Source: Prevotella sp. (lineage in GTDB: Bacteria; Bacteroidota; Bacteroidia; Bacteroidales; Bacteroidaceae). From it: a stretch of DNA of 64,000 nucleotides. Position 1 is the first letter of the stretch; each line of letters opens with the position of its first letter. Under the pieces are notes generated by a model. The model was given only the letters and a program-made list of their open reading frames with translations, was not told the DNA's origin and did not search any database. Positions 8,708 through 16,759 of the stretch are shown piece after piece. Made by a program: the position numbers and the translations under genes. The stretch spans positions 1 to 64,000 of the forward strand of contig JAGAPR010000002.1 of the NCBI GenBank assembly GCA_017623155.1, in the 5' to 3' direction.

Positions 8708-9909
8708 ATATAGTTATATGATTTTGTCTTAACTTGATTGTGCTCCATGAGTAATTTTAAATAAGGCAATATAAATAAAAAACCAGATAAAAATCGCTGT
8801 TCCCAAGTAAATGAATATCCAAAATCAAATAAAAGAATAAATAGTATAAATAAATTTCTATTATTATATATGTTTTTCTTTATAAAACGTATGACAACAT
8901 ATGTATATGTTACTAACAACAATACACCTCCTCTCATCATATTTATCAAGTAACTACTGTCTATATACAAAAGCCATTTCCCCTCATATTTTATATCATA
9001 AAGACCTGTTGGAATATTTATATCTGTGATGAACTTTATACTTGAAGCCAAAGCTCCGTCCAACGAAAACCGTCCGATTAATCCATTTCTATCAGAAGAC
9101 AATATCATTATTATTATATCTATATTAGATATAACAAGACCGGTAAACAACAACACTGACAATAAAATTATCAAAAACTTTGAATTCTTTTTACCTTGTT
9201 TTTTCATATATGTAATATACATCACAAATAATATTAATAAGAAAATAATACTACTATTACTTCTTAAAAAAAGCATAGACAGAATAAAACCAAGTATAAA
9301 AACCTTATTTATTACTTGACTTTTATAATACCTATCTCTTATGAATAATACAACAATAAACAATACATAATTAAATGCTGCAATAGAATGTGATACAAAA
9401 AAAGACACTGGCTTATATTGAAGCAACATATTATTTAAAAAATAATTAAGATGATCCACATAATAAATTCTCAAAAAATGGTTTAAGTATTCTATGTTTA
9501 GAATTGTTCCAAAACAAAACAATAGAATAATACTCATCATCAACATAAATAATGTGTCCCAAAACTTTGTCGCCTTTATTTTGGAGAAAGTAATATTACA
9601 ACATATAATATTAGTACCATAAAGAAGCAAAACACCTGTTTTTAGTCTCCCCACGTAATTAACAGACGCATATTCAGAAAATATCAGAAGAATAAATAAC
9701 GTGAAAAAACTAAAAAGTAAACGCCTTATATCGAATTTTCCTTCATATAAAATTATAAATAACGCTACTGCATCAAGAAAGAAAAAACAATTATATCGCA
9801 TTTGCGGATTCATAGTAAACTCCGCTTGTGATGTAGGTAATATATAACCTATTATTAATAAAAATCCTAATATATTAGATATTAGCCCACTGCTTTTATA
9901 TACACCCAT
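8704..9909 (-). CDS. Wzy-type capsule polymerase (O-antigen ligase/polymerase-like)
   Basis: The 401-residue protein has roughly ten to twelve predicted transmembrane helices and a large loop around residues 275-320 (DRNGLIGRFSLDGALAS), the topology of Wzy polymerases. Primary sequence conservation in this family is poor, so the call rests on topology and on the neighbouring flippase. It would join repeat units at the periplasmic face. It overlaps the acyltransferase gene by 4 bp and is followed upstream by the GT2 gene, 9 bp away. Confidence 0.75.
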   Translation of the reverse strand: MGVYKSSGLISNILGFLLIIGYILPTSQAEFTMNPQMRYNCFFFLDAVALFIILYEGKFDIRRLLFSFFTLFILLIFSEYASVNYVGRLKTGVLLLYGTNIICCNITFSKIKATKFWDTLFMLMMSIILLFCFGTILNIEYLNHFLRIYYVDHLNYFLNNMLLQYKPVSFFVSHSIAAFNYVLFIVVLFIRDRYYKSQVINKVFILGFILSMLFLRSNSSIIFLLILFVMYITYMKKQGKKNSKFLIILLSVLLFTGLVISNIDIIIMILSSDRNGLIGRFSLDGALASSIKFITDINIPTGLYDIKYEGKWLLYIDSSYLINMMRGGVLLLVTYTYVVIRFIKKNIYNNRNLFILFILLFDFGYSFTWEQRFLSGFLFILPYLKLLMEHNQVKTKSYNYI

Positions 9910-9918
9910 TTTTTAGTA

Positions 9919-10926
9919 TTATTTAGGTCGAACTATTCTTAATAATGCAGCTACTATGTTATAGCATTTATAATCTGATAGCAACCAAACCAGCCAAAGC
10001 ATCCAAAAGTATGGATTATACTTTTTATGAAATAATCTTTTTGTTTTATATGGAATTAAAACTGAATATATCTTTTCCCAAATACTTCCATTAGCACAAT
10101 CAATTTTATTATCTTTCAAGTAATAAAAAGACTTTATTCCTAACCTGATACAATACAAAAATACATCCGATTTATACTTACTTCCATATACTTTATCAAA
10201 AGAAGTAAACATCTTATTTACAAAATAAGAATAGTCTTCTAAAAAATGCTCGTTATATTTAGTGGATGTACTTACATTCAATCTTCTTGAATAGTCATAT
10301 ACGATATCGTTTGCTAAAATAGCATCCTTACAATATACCCCATACTCTATATTAAACATTGTGTCTTCCATTCCGAATCTAAATGTCTCATCAAAGCGTA
10401 TACTATATTTCTCTATTATATCTCTTCTATATAAGCAGTTCCATATATGCAATAAACTTATATTTCTATCTATATTAAGTATTAAATCTATTATTTCTTT
10501 ATCACCGATAGCTTTATCTCCATAACGATAAACTCTATCATTGATTATTTTACCTTCATTGTCTATCTGTTTCAATCTTTTTCCCGCAATAACTAAATCA
10601 AAAGATTTGGCATGTGATGCTTTTGCAAAAACAGAGTATGCTCCATTCACAATTTCATCATCTTGATCACAAAACGATATATAGTCGCCTTTTGCTGCTT
10701 TCATGCCTGCATTTCTTGCGGAACAGATTCCACCATTAGGCTTATTTACAATCCTTATCCTATCATCTAAACTTGCATATTTTTCACAGATAGCAAGACT
10801 ATTATCGTTCGATCCATCATTGACAAGTATCAACTCTATCTCAACATCTTTTTCCTTTAAAATATTTGAGATGCTATTGTCTATGAATTTTTCGCCATTA
10901 TAAATTGGCATTATCACACTTATCAT
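9919..10926 (-). CDS. Glycosyltransferase family 2 (GT-A)
   Basis: The 335-residue protein starts MISVIMPIYNGEKFIDNSI and carries the GT2 signature: NDGSNDNS at 36-43, GICSARNAGMKAAKGDYISF at 66-85, and the metal-binding DQD at 87-89. A C-terminal hydrophobic patch (PYFWMLWLVWLLSDY) may touch the membrane. It would transfer one sugar to the growing repeat unit. It is the first recognisable biosynthesis gene of the operon, following the two uncharacterised genes. Composition shifts to strongly AT-rich here. Confidence 0.9.
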   Translation of the reverse strand: MISVIMPIYNGEKFIDNSISNILKEKDVEIELILVNDGSNDNSLAICEKYASLDDRIRIVNKPNGGICSARNAGMKAAKGDYISFCDQDDEIVNGAYSVFAKASHAKSFDLVIAGKRLKQIDNEGKIINDRVYRYGDKAIGDKEIIDLILNIDRNISLLHIWNCLYRRDIIEKYSIRFDETFRFGMEDTMFNIEYGVYCKDAILANDIVYDYSRRLNVSTSTKYNEHFLEDYSYFVNKMFTSFDKVYGSKYKSDVFLYCIRLGIKSFYYLKDNKIDCANGSIWEKIYSVLIPYKTKRLFHKKYNPYFWMLWLVWLLSDYKCYNIVAALLRIVRPK

Positions 10927-10990
10927 AATAATTCAATTATTAAAAAACATCATTCTATTTTCACTACAAGCCATTAACGCTCGCAAACAA

Positions 10991-11578
10991 CTATTCATTT
11001 TCACTCCGCTCCATGGCATACTGAAAACCATACCAGCTATCTGCGTCCATGCCATCCATACAGTTGTCTTCAAGCCATTTCACTATGTTCGTTTGTTGTG
11101 AGATATCAAATGTATATGAAATGTCGGAGACGGTATAGACAACTGTCCGCAAAGGGCCGTGGTCGTTGACTGTAAAAAAGTTCAAGGCTTCGCCATTTCC
11201 TTTTACTGCCTGCACCAATTCATACATCTCATGATAGTTTAAATCAAATGCCGACGATACAAAATCTTCTATGGATTTCGCTTTATATGTATATTCTTGC
11301 TCTTCGTCTGCCTGTTTGTTTTGAAGGCAGAAATAATAAAACGATTGCAGATGCTCTATCAGAATAATTTTATCGCTGATAAATTCTTCACGTTTTTGCT
11401 CATTCCATTCCGGATGTACATCATTAAGTATTGAAGCAAGGTCTTCTGAGATAATAGTATCTTCATAGATACATGATTCTCTGACAAAATCATACAGTCT
11501 CTCCGTGTCCAGCGGATGCGACGTGTCCGGGTACAGACTTAGCCAAAGAACCAATTTCCTCCTTGTCTCAGAATTCAT
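10991..11578 (-). CDS. Uncharacterised 195-aa protein downstream of upxY
   Basis: I do not recognise this family. The protein is acidic and soluble-looking, with no signal peptide or membrane segment. The N-terminal third reads RKLVLWLSLYPDTSHPLDTE, and the rest is rich in aromatic and acidic residues. It starts 5 bp after the preceding 363-aa gene and lies between upxY and the first glycosyltransferase. In Bacteroides capsule loci this position holds the regulator upxZ, but I see no sequence match to UpxZ. Coupling to the capsule switch is therefore inference from position. Confidence 0.7.
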   Translation of the reverse strand: MNSETRRKLVLWLSLYPDTSHPLDTERLYDFVRESCIYEDTIISEDLASILNDVHPEWNEQKREEFISDKIILIEHLQSFYYFCLQNKQADEEQEYTYKAKSIEDFVSSAFDLNYHEMYELVQAVKGNGEALNFFTVNDHGPLRTVVYTVSDISYTFDISQQTNIVKWLEDNCMDGMDADSWYGFQYAMERSENE

Positions 11579-11583
11579 GACTG

Positions 11584-12675
11584 TTATTTATGCCCGAAAG
11601 CCTTTATCAATTCTATTATATTTTCAAAAGGAATGGAAAGCGGGCTCTTTTCTTTTTCTTCCTCTGTCAATGACTTCGCTTCGTCGTCCGACGGCTCGTG
11701 CATCATTATATTGTCTATAAGCTGTGCCACATGCTCTTCGTTCTTCCGCCCATCCGAATATAATTCCATGGATGTTTGCAGAAGAGAGTCCTTGTATTTT
11801 ATTTGGTGTATTCGCTCTGCGAAACGTACCAACTGACGTTGCGCCCTGTTCATCTGATATATAAAGGCCCACAGCAGACCGGCAGATAACGGTATTGGCA
11901 GATAGAGGATGATACATTTAGCCCAATTTTTGGGTGGAAAATCGGCATAAAGATTATTTATCAAAGTTGTTTCCCAAAATATTAATACTGCTACAACGAC
12001 AACTATTAATGCGATATAAACATTAAACATAACGACAAGCCTTTTCTTTTCGCTCTGCAAGTCTTGTAGCATCTCCCCTATATTGGAAGACATCGGATTA
12101 AGTTTCTTTTTTAGTTCTTTTGCCTCGTCTTCGGCATTCTCCTTTTGAGCTATCTTCTTATTCAGTATCTCCAAAGCAGATTTAAGAGCAGAAAGCCTTG
12201 CCGTCATTTGTAAAATTTCCCGGTTGTCTACCTTGTCTTTGCCTTTCAGAACAGACAAATCCGATTCGAGGGTTGATATTTCTTTCTCCGTGTTTTCTTT
12301 TTGCAACACGAGATATTCCTTACTGTTCCTGACTGAATCACGGGCTGACATTTCCTTTTTATACACCTTTTCACCCTCGTCTACGATTTTATCCAATAGC
12401 TCTATTGTGGCGGTTGAGAGAGACTTGTCTTTCAATCTCTTTTGTATATCCAGTATAGTTTCGAACCGGGAGTATAGCCATGATACAGTATCTTCACAAT
12501 GCTCCTCTTCCCGTAATTTCAACGAAAGATTTGATAATTTCAGCGCAAGCTGATTTTGATTTTTATCATATTCATTCCTGTTCCTTATGATTTTTGAACA
12601 GTTATCAAAGAGGTTTACTAAGCGATTCCTGTTTTTTATATAAGAATTCATGCTTTTCAAGAAGTTTATAAGCAC
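11584..12675 (-). CDS. Uncharacterised coiled-coil protein with two membrane helices
   Basis: This 363-residue protein has a long Lys/Glu/Leu-rich coiled coil at about 105-210 and two transmembrane helices at about 213-234 (VVMFNVYIALIVVVVAVLIF) and 252-274. A short charged tail follows. The layout recalls polar or scaffold-type membrane proteins rather than an enzyme. I cannot assign a family. It sits 19 bp after upxY and 5 bp before the 195-aa gene, so it is probably expressed only when the invertible promoter is ON. An internal Met at residue 9 could be the true start. Confidence 0.72.
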   Translation of the reverse strand: MLINFLKSMNSYIKNRNRLVNLFDNCSKIIRNRNEYDKNQNQLALKLSNLSLKLREEEHCEDTVSWLYSRFETILDIQKRLKDKSLSTATIELLDKIVDEGEKVYKKEMSARDSVRNSKEYLVLQKENTEKEISTLESDLSVLKGKDKVDNREILQMTARLSALKSALEILNKKIAQKENAEDEAKELKKKLNPMSSNIGEMLQDLQSEKKRLVVMFNVYIALIVVVVAVLIFWETTLINNLYADFPPKNWAKCIILYLPIPLSAGLLWAFIYQMNRAQRQLVRFAERIHQIKYKDSLLQTSMELYSDGRKNEEHVAQLIDNIMMHEPSDDEAKSLTEEEKEKSPLSIPFENIIELIKAFGHK

Positions 12676-12694
12676 TCAAACTAAGCCATCCCCC

Positions 12695-13279
12695 TCACCC
12701 TATTACCTCAAGATATTCCGGTTCTACGGTTGTGGATACGGCCATTATGCCGGTGAGCAGAACGACGAGTTGTTTTGAGCGTTTGCCGGATACTTTCACG
12801 AAAGAGCCTTCCACCATGTCGAGTGGTCCTCCGTGCACGCGCACTTTTGTGCCTCGGCTGATGTTGATGTCTTCGGGTTTGTAGAAGCGGGTGTTGTTGC
12901 TGTATTGTTGGCAGATTTTGATGAAGCTGTCCATGTCTTTGTCGCGCACGGTGATGTATCGCGGTGTGCTTTCCCTGCCGTTGACGATGAATTGCAGACT
13001 GTTGTATTTTTCTTGTTTGAAATCGATGATTTTGCGATATGAGGCACGCACGAATACGAGATTTGGTATTACGGGCACTAGTCTCAGTGATTTTTTCCCG
13101 TGGTATGTGCGCAAGGCATGTCGCTTGGGAATGAAATAAAGGATGCTGCCGTCGCCGGCCAGTTTGTCTTCGGCCTCTGTCTCATTCTTGTATATGCGCA
13201 TGGCATACCACTTTTCTTCGTTGCTTTCTTCTGCTGTCATCGGGGTGCGGGAGGAGCGTGTTTTTTGCTCGCGGGACAC
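12695..13279 (-). CDS. upxY: UpxY-family transcription antiterminator (NusG-like)
   Basis: This 194-residue protein is a specialised NusG paralogue. The NGN domain starts at WYAMRIYKNE (24-33) and includes IPNLVFVRAS near 71-80. A KOW motif spans about 142-168 (GTKVRVHGGPLDMVEG). UpxY proteins in Bacteroides bind polymerase on the leader of their own capsule operon and prevent early termination. It is the first gene of the leftward capsule operon, separated by about 150 nt of leader from the predicted promoter at 13433-13440 in an invertible segment. Met14 is an alternative start. Confidence 0.9.
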   Translation of the reverse strand: MSREQKTRSSRTPMTAEESNEEKWYAMRIYKNETEAEDKLAGDGSILYFIPKRHALRTYHGKKSLRLVPVIPNLVFVRASYRKIIDFKQEKYNSLQFIVNGRESTPRYITVRDKDMDSFIKICQQYSNNTRFYKPEDINISRGTKVRVHGGPLDMVEGSFVKVSGKRSKQLVVLLTGIMAVSTTVEPEYLEVIG

Positions 13280-13399
13280 ATTCTCAGTTCATCCCAATCT
13301 TTGTATTGGTCTGTAACACAGTGACTTATATACAATATTACCAAGAAGTATATTCTTTGTATGTCTTCTTATATGGCCTATCATATAATAAAAGTACCC

Positions 13400-13426
13400 G
13401 TTCTCTCTCTAATATGGAGAGAGAAC
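13400..13426. repeat. Left crossover site of the invertible promoter
   Basis: This 27-bp site contains 10-bp inverted arms GTTCTCTCTC and GAGAGAGAAC around a 7-nt spacer TAATATG, the layout of a tyrosine-recombinase core site. Positions 13403-13426 match the right site in inverted orientation over 24 bp without mismatch. Confidence 0.8.
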
Positions 13427-13432
13427 CGTGTG

Positions 13433-13440
13433 CAAAGATA
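13433..13440 (-). promoter_or_regulatory. -7 element of the phase-variable capsule promoter
   Basis: Read on the minus strand this is TATCTTTG, a perfect TAnnTTTG match, with transcription expected to start near 13426 at the edge of the left repeat. The upstream -33 element is weak, consistent with a need for an activator. Confidence 0.65.
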
Positions 13441-13524
13441 CATATTTAATTTAAAATAAAGCATAAAATCTTTTTAATAAATTTCATTTGTACAACAATT
13501 TGATACTTTGGGCACAGTCTAAAC

Positions 13525-13539
13525 TCTTGTGTCACAAGA
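13525..13539. promoter_or_regulatory. Palindrome inside the invertible segment
   Basis: TCTTGTG-T-CACAAGA is a perfect 7+1+7 palindrome about 90 bp upstream of the capsule promoter in the current orientation. It could bind a dimeric regulator. Confidence 0.4.
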
Positions 13540-13551
13540 CATGTCACTCCT

Positions 13552-13578
13552 GTTCTCTCTCCATATTAGAGAGAGTTT
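13552..13578. repeat. Right crossover site of the invertible promoter
   Basis: GTTCTCTCTC-CATATTA-GAGAGAGTTT. The spacer CATATTA is the reverse complement of the left spacer, so recombination between the sites inverts rather than deletes the segment. The perfect 24-bp match covers 13552-13575. The site lies 24 bp from the recombinase stop codon. Confidence 0.8.
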
Positions 13579-13599
13579 TTGTTATCTGTCATTTGTCGT

Positions 13600-14838
13600 T
13601 TATTCAAGTGCGTTCATAATTTCCAGATTTGCTTTGTCTATCTCCGATGCGTCTAACGATGCGAGATATATCCTTGTTGTTTTTTCCGAGCTGTGTCCCA
13701 TAGCCTCGCTGATAACGGATAGTGGCACATGTTTTTCCTTTGCGATGGATGCCCAAGCGTGTCGGGCCACGTATGTGGTGAGCGGCCTTATCAGTCCCAC
13801 CATGCAGCCGATGTCTTTCAGTTTCTTGTTTGTCAGGCGCAGTGCGCTTTTATACTGTCTGCGCTTGTCGTCGTCTGCGTTTTTTATTATCGGCAGCAGA
13901 TACGGTCCGGTCTCCGCGGCGTATTTGTCGACGATGTCTTGCATCATGGCTTCCCATCTTATTTTGAGCATTTGTCCCGTTTTCCGGCGGTGATATGTCA
14001 GTATGTCGCCGTGCAGGTCTTTCTTGCGCAGATATGCCATGTCTACGAATGCCATGCCGCGGGTATACACCGAAAACATGAACAGGTCGCGGGCGAGGTC
14101 GAGCATGGGATGCCGTGTGAGGTCGAGTTGCTTTATGCGGCGCAGCACATCGAGCGACACGGCGCGCTTCACGGTCTTGTCGATGCCTGTATATACCTGT
14201 TTGAACGGGTTTGCGTTCTCGGCAAGTCCTTTGCTTGTCGCGTCATTATATATCGCCCGGAGGTTTCGCATATAGAATGATGTGGAGTTGATGCAGAGGT
14301 TGTTTTCTTTGAGATAGTTTTCGTATGCCACGATGACGCAGCTGTCGAGTTCGGCTATCGGCAGGTCTTTGTTGTTGCGGAAGCGGCAAAAACTGTTCAG
14401 TGCGTATGTATACCGTTCCGATTTCTGACGCTTGTCCATCTGCAACAGCAATGCCGCCTGCCGTCGACCGAACGCGATAAAACCTCCGCTTCCATCTTTC
14501 CTGCGATATTCTGCGCAAATGTCGGCCGCCGTATATGTGGGCGAAGAGCGTTCCAGCCGCTCTACGATACGTCGCAGGCGCAGCATGCTCATGCTCAAAT
14601 CGCGTTGCAGTTCATCGAGATACTTCCGGCGGTGTATGCCCGTATCGCCGGGGATGATAATCTCGGCGCGCTCATTGTCCCATTCTGCCTGCGCGATGCC
14701 GTATCCGGAGTTTATAAACCTTGTGGCACGGTTGCAAGTCACTTGATAATACAACGTTCCCTTGTTTCTGTCGCACGAAGACATCCGCAGTTTTAATCTT
14801 ATTGTTGTCATATTGTTTTTGTTAATTAAGCCGCTCAT
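13600..14838 (-). CDS. Tyrosine-type site-specific recombinase (integrase family)
   Basis: The 412-residue protein has the N-terminal SAM-like arm-binding region of Bacteroidetes integrases and a C-terminal catalytic domain. The likely active-site residues are R260 (YTRGM), K286 (RRKTGQ), R359 (YVARHAW), H382 (MGHSSEKTT) and the nucleophile Y391 (RIYL). All are present, so it should be active. It ends 24 bp from the right inverted repeat and is the obvious invertase for the capsule promoter. Internal Met10 (MTTIRLKLRMSS) at 14811 may be the real start. Relatives in B. fragilis act on neighbouring promoters. Confidence 0.92.
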   Translation of the reverse strand: MSGLINKNNMTTIRLKLRMSSCDRNKGTLYYQVTCNRATRFINSGYGIAQAEWDNERAEIIIPGDTGIHRRKYLDELQRDLSMSMLRLRRIVERLERSSPTYTAADICAEYRRKDGSGGFIAFGRRQAALLLQMDKRQKSERYTYALNSFCRFRNNKDLPIAELDSCVIVAYENYLKENNLCINSTSFYMRNLRAIYNDATSKGLAENANPFKQVYTGIDKTVKRAVSLDVLRRIKQLDLTRHPMLDLARDLFMFSVYTRGMAFVDMAYLRKKDLHGDILTYHRRKTGQMLKIRWEAMMQDIVDKYAAETGPYLLPIIKNADDDKRRQYKSALRLTNKKLKDIGCMVGLIRPLTTYVARHAWASIAKEKHVPLSVISEAMGHSSEKTTRIYLASLDASEIDKANLEIMNALE

Positions 14839-15067
14839 CGAATTAAAGAAGTTAAGGAGTTAAGAAATTAAGAAGTTAAGCCGATACTTTCTGAATAGCA
14901 CAAGTTAAAAAACATAAAAACATCGCGCATTTGTTAAAATCAAAAAGTGCGACTTGAAGTCACCGTTTAGAAAAAATCGAGAATTTAAACTGACATTTTC
15001 GTGTCATTATTTGAGGGTTAAGATGCAATTATTCGGGTTACGGCATGAAATTCGGTCGTTTTTGCTC

Positions 15068-15155
15068 TGCAATAAGGCCGTAATTGCATTGCATTTACGG
15101 CCTTATTGCGTTCCAATTACGGCCTAATTGGAATGCAATTACGGCCTAATTGGAA
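15068..15155. repeat. Four-unit 22-bp palindromic array, family A
   Basis: Four head-to-tail units start at 15068, 15090, 15112 and 15134, each exactly 22 bp. Each is an imperfect palindrome of the form TGCAAT-TACGGCCTA-ATTGNAN with a central GGCC. Unit 1 is in the opposite orientation (AAGGCCGTAATTG). A second family-A array is at 40219-40306. Confidence 0.85.
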
Positions 15156-15535
15156 ATGAGTAGGGGCTGTAGGGTTTGTAGGAAAGGTAAATTTTGTAGA
15201 TAACAGGCTGATAAACAATATTTTACGCTAAATACTCTGAGAATGCGTTTTTTTCGCCGAGGAAATTATTTTTTGAAAAGAACGCAATTACAAGGCCTTA
15301 TTTTGTAAATATAATATCAAAATATTAACATTTTTGAGATATATTAAGTTAAGTTAAATTACAATATTGCTGTCCGTCAAAAAATAATATAACGTCATAT
15401 CCACCACAAAAAAATCAATTACATCGGGTTTGCAAAAGGGCTTCTAAAAATATCCCCAAAAACAACCGGCAGGGGGCATATTTTGCGCAAGAGTCTTATT
15501 TTGACACACTTTCGAGCCTCAATTCGTTGAACAAC

Positions 15536-15549
15536 ATGATTTTTATCAT
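15536..15549. promoter_or_regulatory. Palindrome upstream of the ATPase promoter
   Basis: ATGAT-TTTT-ATCAT, followed by a looser ATTAT...ATAAT repeat, lies within 50 bp of the -7 element at 15589. A possible operator in very AT-rich DNA where chance palindromes are common. Confidence 0.3.
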
Positions 15550-15588
15550 TTTATGATTATTATATCGTGATAATTATAAAATAATAAT

Positions 15589-15596
15589 TATCTTTG
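15589..15596 (+). promoter_or_regulatory. Predicted -7 element for the 377-aa ATPase gene
   Basis: TATCTTTG, a full TAnnTTTG match, 29 bp before the ATG at 15626. Confidence 0.6.
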
Positions 15597-15625
15597 CAAA
15601 TACATCGGAACAAAATAAATAAATC

Positions 15626-16759
15626 ATGGCAGATATAAGACATACAAACCCGTTTATACTGAGAGGATATGCCGGAAAAGAATATTTCTGCGACAGGATT
15701 GAGGAGACCAAAAGACTGTGTGAAGAAATCGCCAACGGCAACAACGTGGCCATCATAGCCGAGCGTCGCCTCGGAAAAACCGGCCTGATATATCACCTTT
15801 TCAATAGGCCGGAGATAAAAAAACGATACTATACGTTCGTGATAGACATCTACGCAACGAAAAACATACAGGAGATGGTGAACGAAATAGGACGGAACAT
15901 CCTCTCGGAACTCAAACCCATGGGCACGAAAGCCGTGTCGCAGTTTGTCAACATGCTGCAATCTCTGCGCTCGCAGATAACATTCGACGCGGCCGGCACC
16001 CCGACATGGAACGTCGGATTGGGCGACATCAGCACGCCCGACGTCACTCTCGACGAGATTTTCCGCTACCTGTCTGCGGCCGACAAGCACTGCATAGTGG
16101 CGATAGACGAATTTCAAACCATCACCACTTATCCCGAAAAAGGCATTGAGGCACTGCTCCGCACGCACATCCAGCACTGCCACAACGCATCTTTCATTTT
16201 CTCGGGCTCGCGCCGCACAATGATGAGCGAGATTTTTCTGAGCCACGCCCGACCGTTCTATCAGAGCACGTCGATAATGACAATAGGCCCTATCGACAAA
16301 GAGAAGTATGCCGATTTCGCCACGACCATGTTCCGAAAAGGCGACAAGAACATCGACCGCGACACGATATACGGCATATACCGCCGGTTTGACGGCATCA
16401 CGTGGTATGTGCAAAAACTGATGAACAAACTATATTCAATGACCGCCGGCGGCGAGACATGCACTGCCGACATGGCCGAGGCCGCCCTGTCGCAACTCAT
16501 AAGCGACAGTACAGAGGCTTATCAGTTTCTGCTCTATCAACTGCCGGCCAAGCAGAAAGAGCAGCTCTTGGCAATAAGCAAGGCCGGAAAGGCCACGGCA
16601 ATCACTTCGTCGGCATTCGTGAAGAAATACAGACTGCCAAGTCCGAGCAGCGTGCAATCGGCCGTAAAAGGACTGATAGAAAAGGATTTCGTAACCGTAA
16701 ACAAGGATACATACGAAGTTTACGACCGCTTCTTCGCTATCTGGCTCAACCAATTATAA
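15626..16759 (+). CDS. AAA-family ATPase (archaeal-ATPase-like)
   Basis: The 377-residue protein begins HTNPFILRGYAGKEYFCDR, typical of a large family of bacterial and archaeal ATPases annotated simply as ATP-binding protein. The Walker A region is AERRLGKT (45-52), which lacks the first glycine of the usual motif, as is normal in this family. Walker B is IVAIDEF (157-163), and a sensor FSGSRR follows at 192-197. The C-terminal 100 residues look like a winged-helix domain. Role unknown. It stands alone with its own promoter, downstream of the family-A repeat array. Confidence 0.85.
   Translation: MADIRHTNPFILRGYAGKEYFCDRIEETKRLCEEIANGNNVAIIAERRLGKTGLIYHLFNRPEIKKRYYTFVIDIYATKNIQEMVNEIGRNILSELKPMGTKAVSQFVNMLQSLRSQITFDAAGTPTWNVGLGDISTPDVTLDEIFRYLSAADKHCIVAIDEFQTITTYPEKGIEALLRTHIQHCHNASFIFSGSRRTMMSEIFLSHARPFYQSTSIMTIGPIDKEKYADFATTMFRKGDKNIDRDTIYGIYRRFDGITWYVQKLMNKLYSMTAGGETCTADMAEAALSQLISDSTEAYQFLLYQLPAKQKEQLLAISKAGKATAITSSAFVKKYRLPSPSSVQSAVKGLIEKDFVTVNKDTYEVYDRFFAIWLNQL

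Larger units (their letters stand above)
13427..13551. promoter_or_regulatory. Invertible promoter segment controlling the capsule operon
   Basis: The 125 bp between the two 24-bp inverted repeats holds a promoter element reading leftward toward upxY in the sequenced orientation. Inversion would point it into the 3' end of the recombinase gene and switch the capsule OFF. A 15-bp palindrome (13525-13539) lies in the same segment. Confidence 0.75.
14839..15625. other. Long intergenic region with a 22-bp repeat array
   Basis: This 787-bp divergent gap holds short AAGTTAAG-type direct repeats at 14841-14880, the first four-unit 22-bp array at 15068-15155, a degenerate extra unit near 15285-15306, AT-rich DNA, and two small palindromes before the promoter at 15589. 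I see no gene in it. Confidence 0.7.

Noticed and set aside
13427-13551. A second promoter TGATACTTTGG reading rightward in the invertible segment
   Set aside because: It is one base short of TAnnTTTG spacing; too weak to claim as a promoter for the OFF orientation.
13600-14838. Tyrosine recombinase as integrase of a mobile element
   Set aside because: No attachment-site duplication, tRNA target, excisionase, relaxase or phage genes nearby; the adjacent invertible repeats explain it better.
15560-16414. 284-codon minus-strand frame
   Set aside because: Antisense to the ATPase gene at 15626 and runs across its promoter; composition typical of a shadow.
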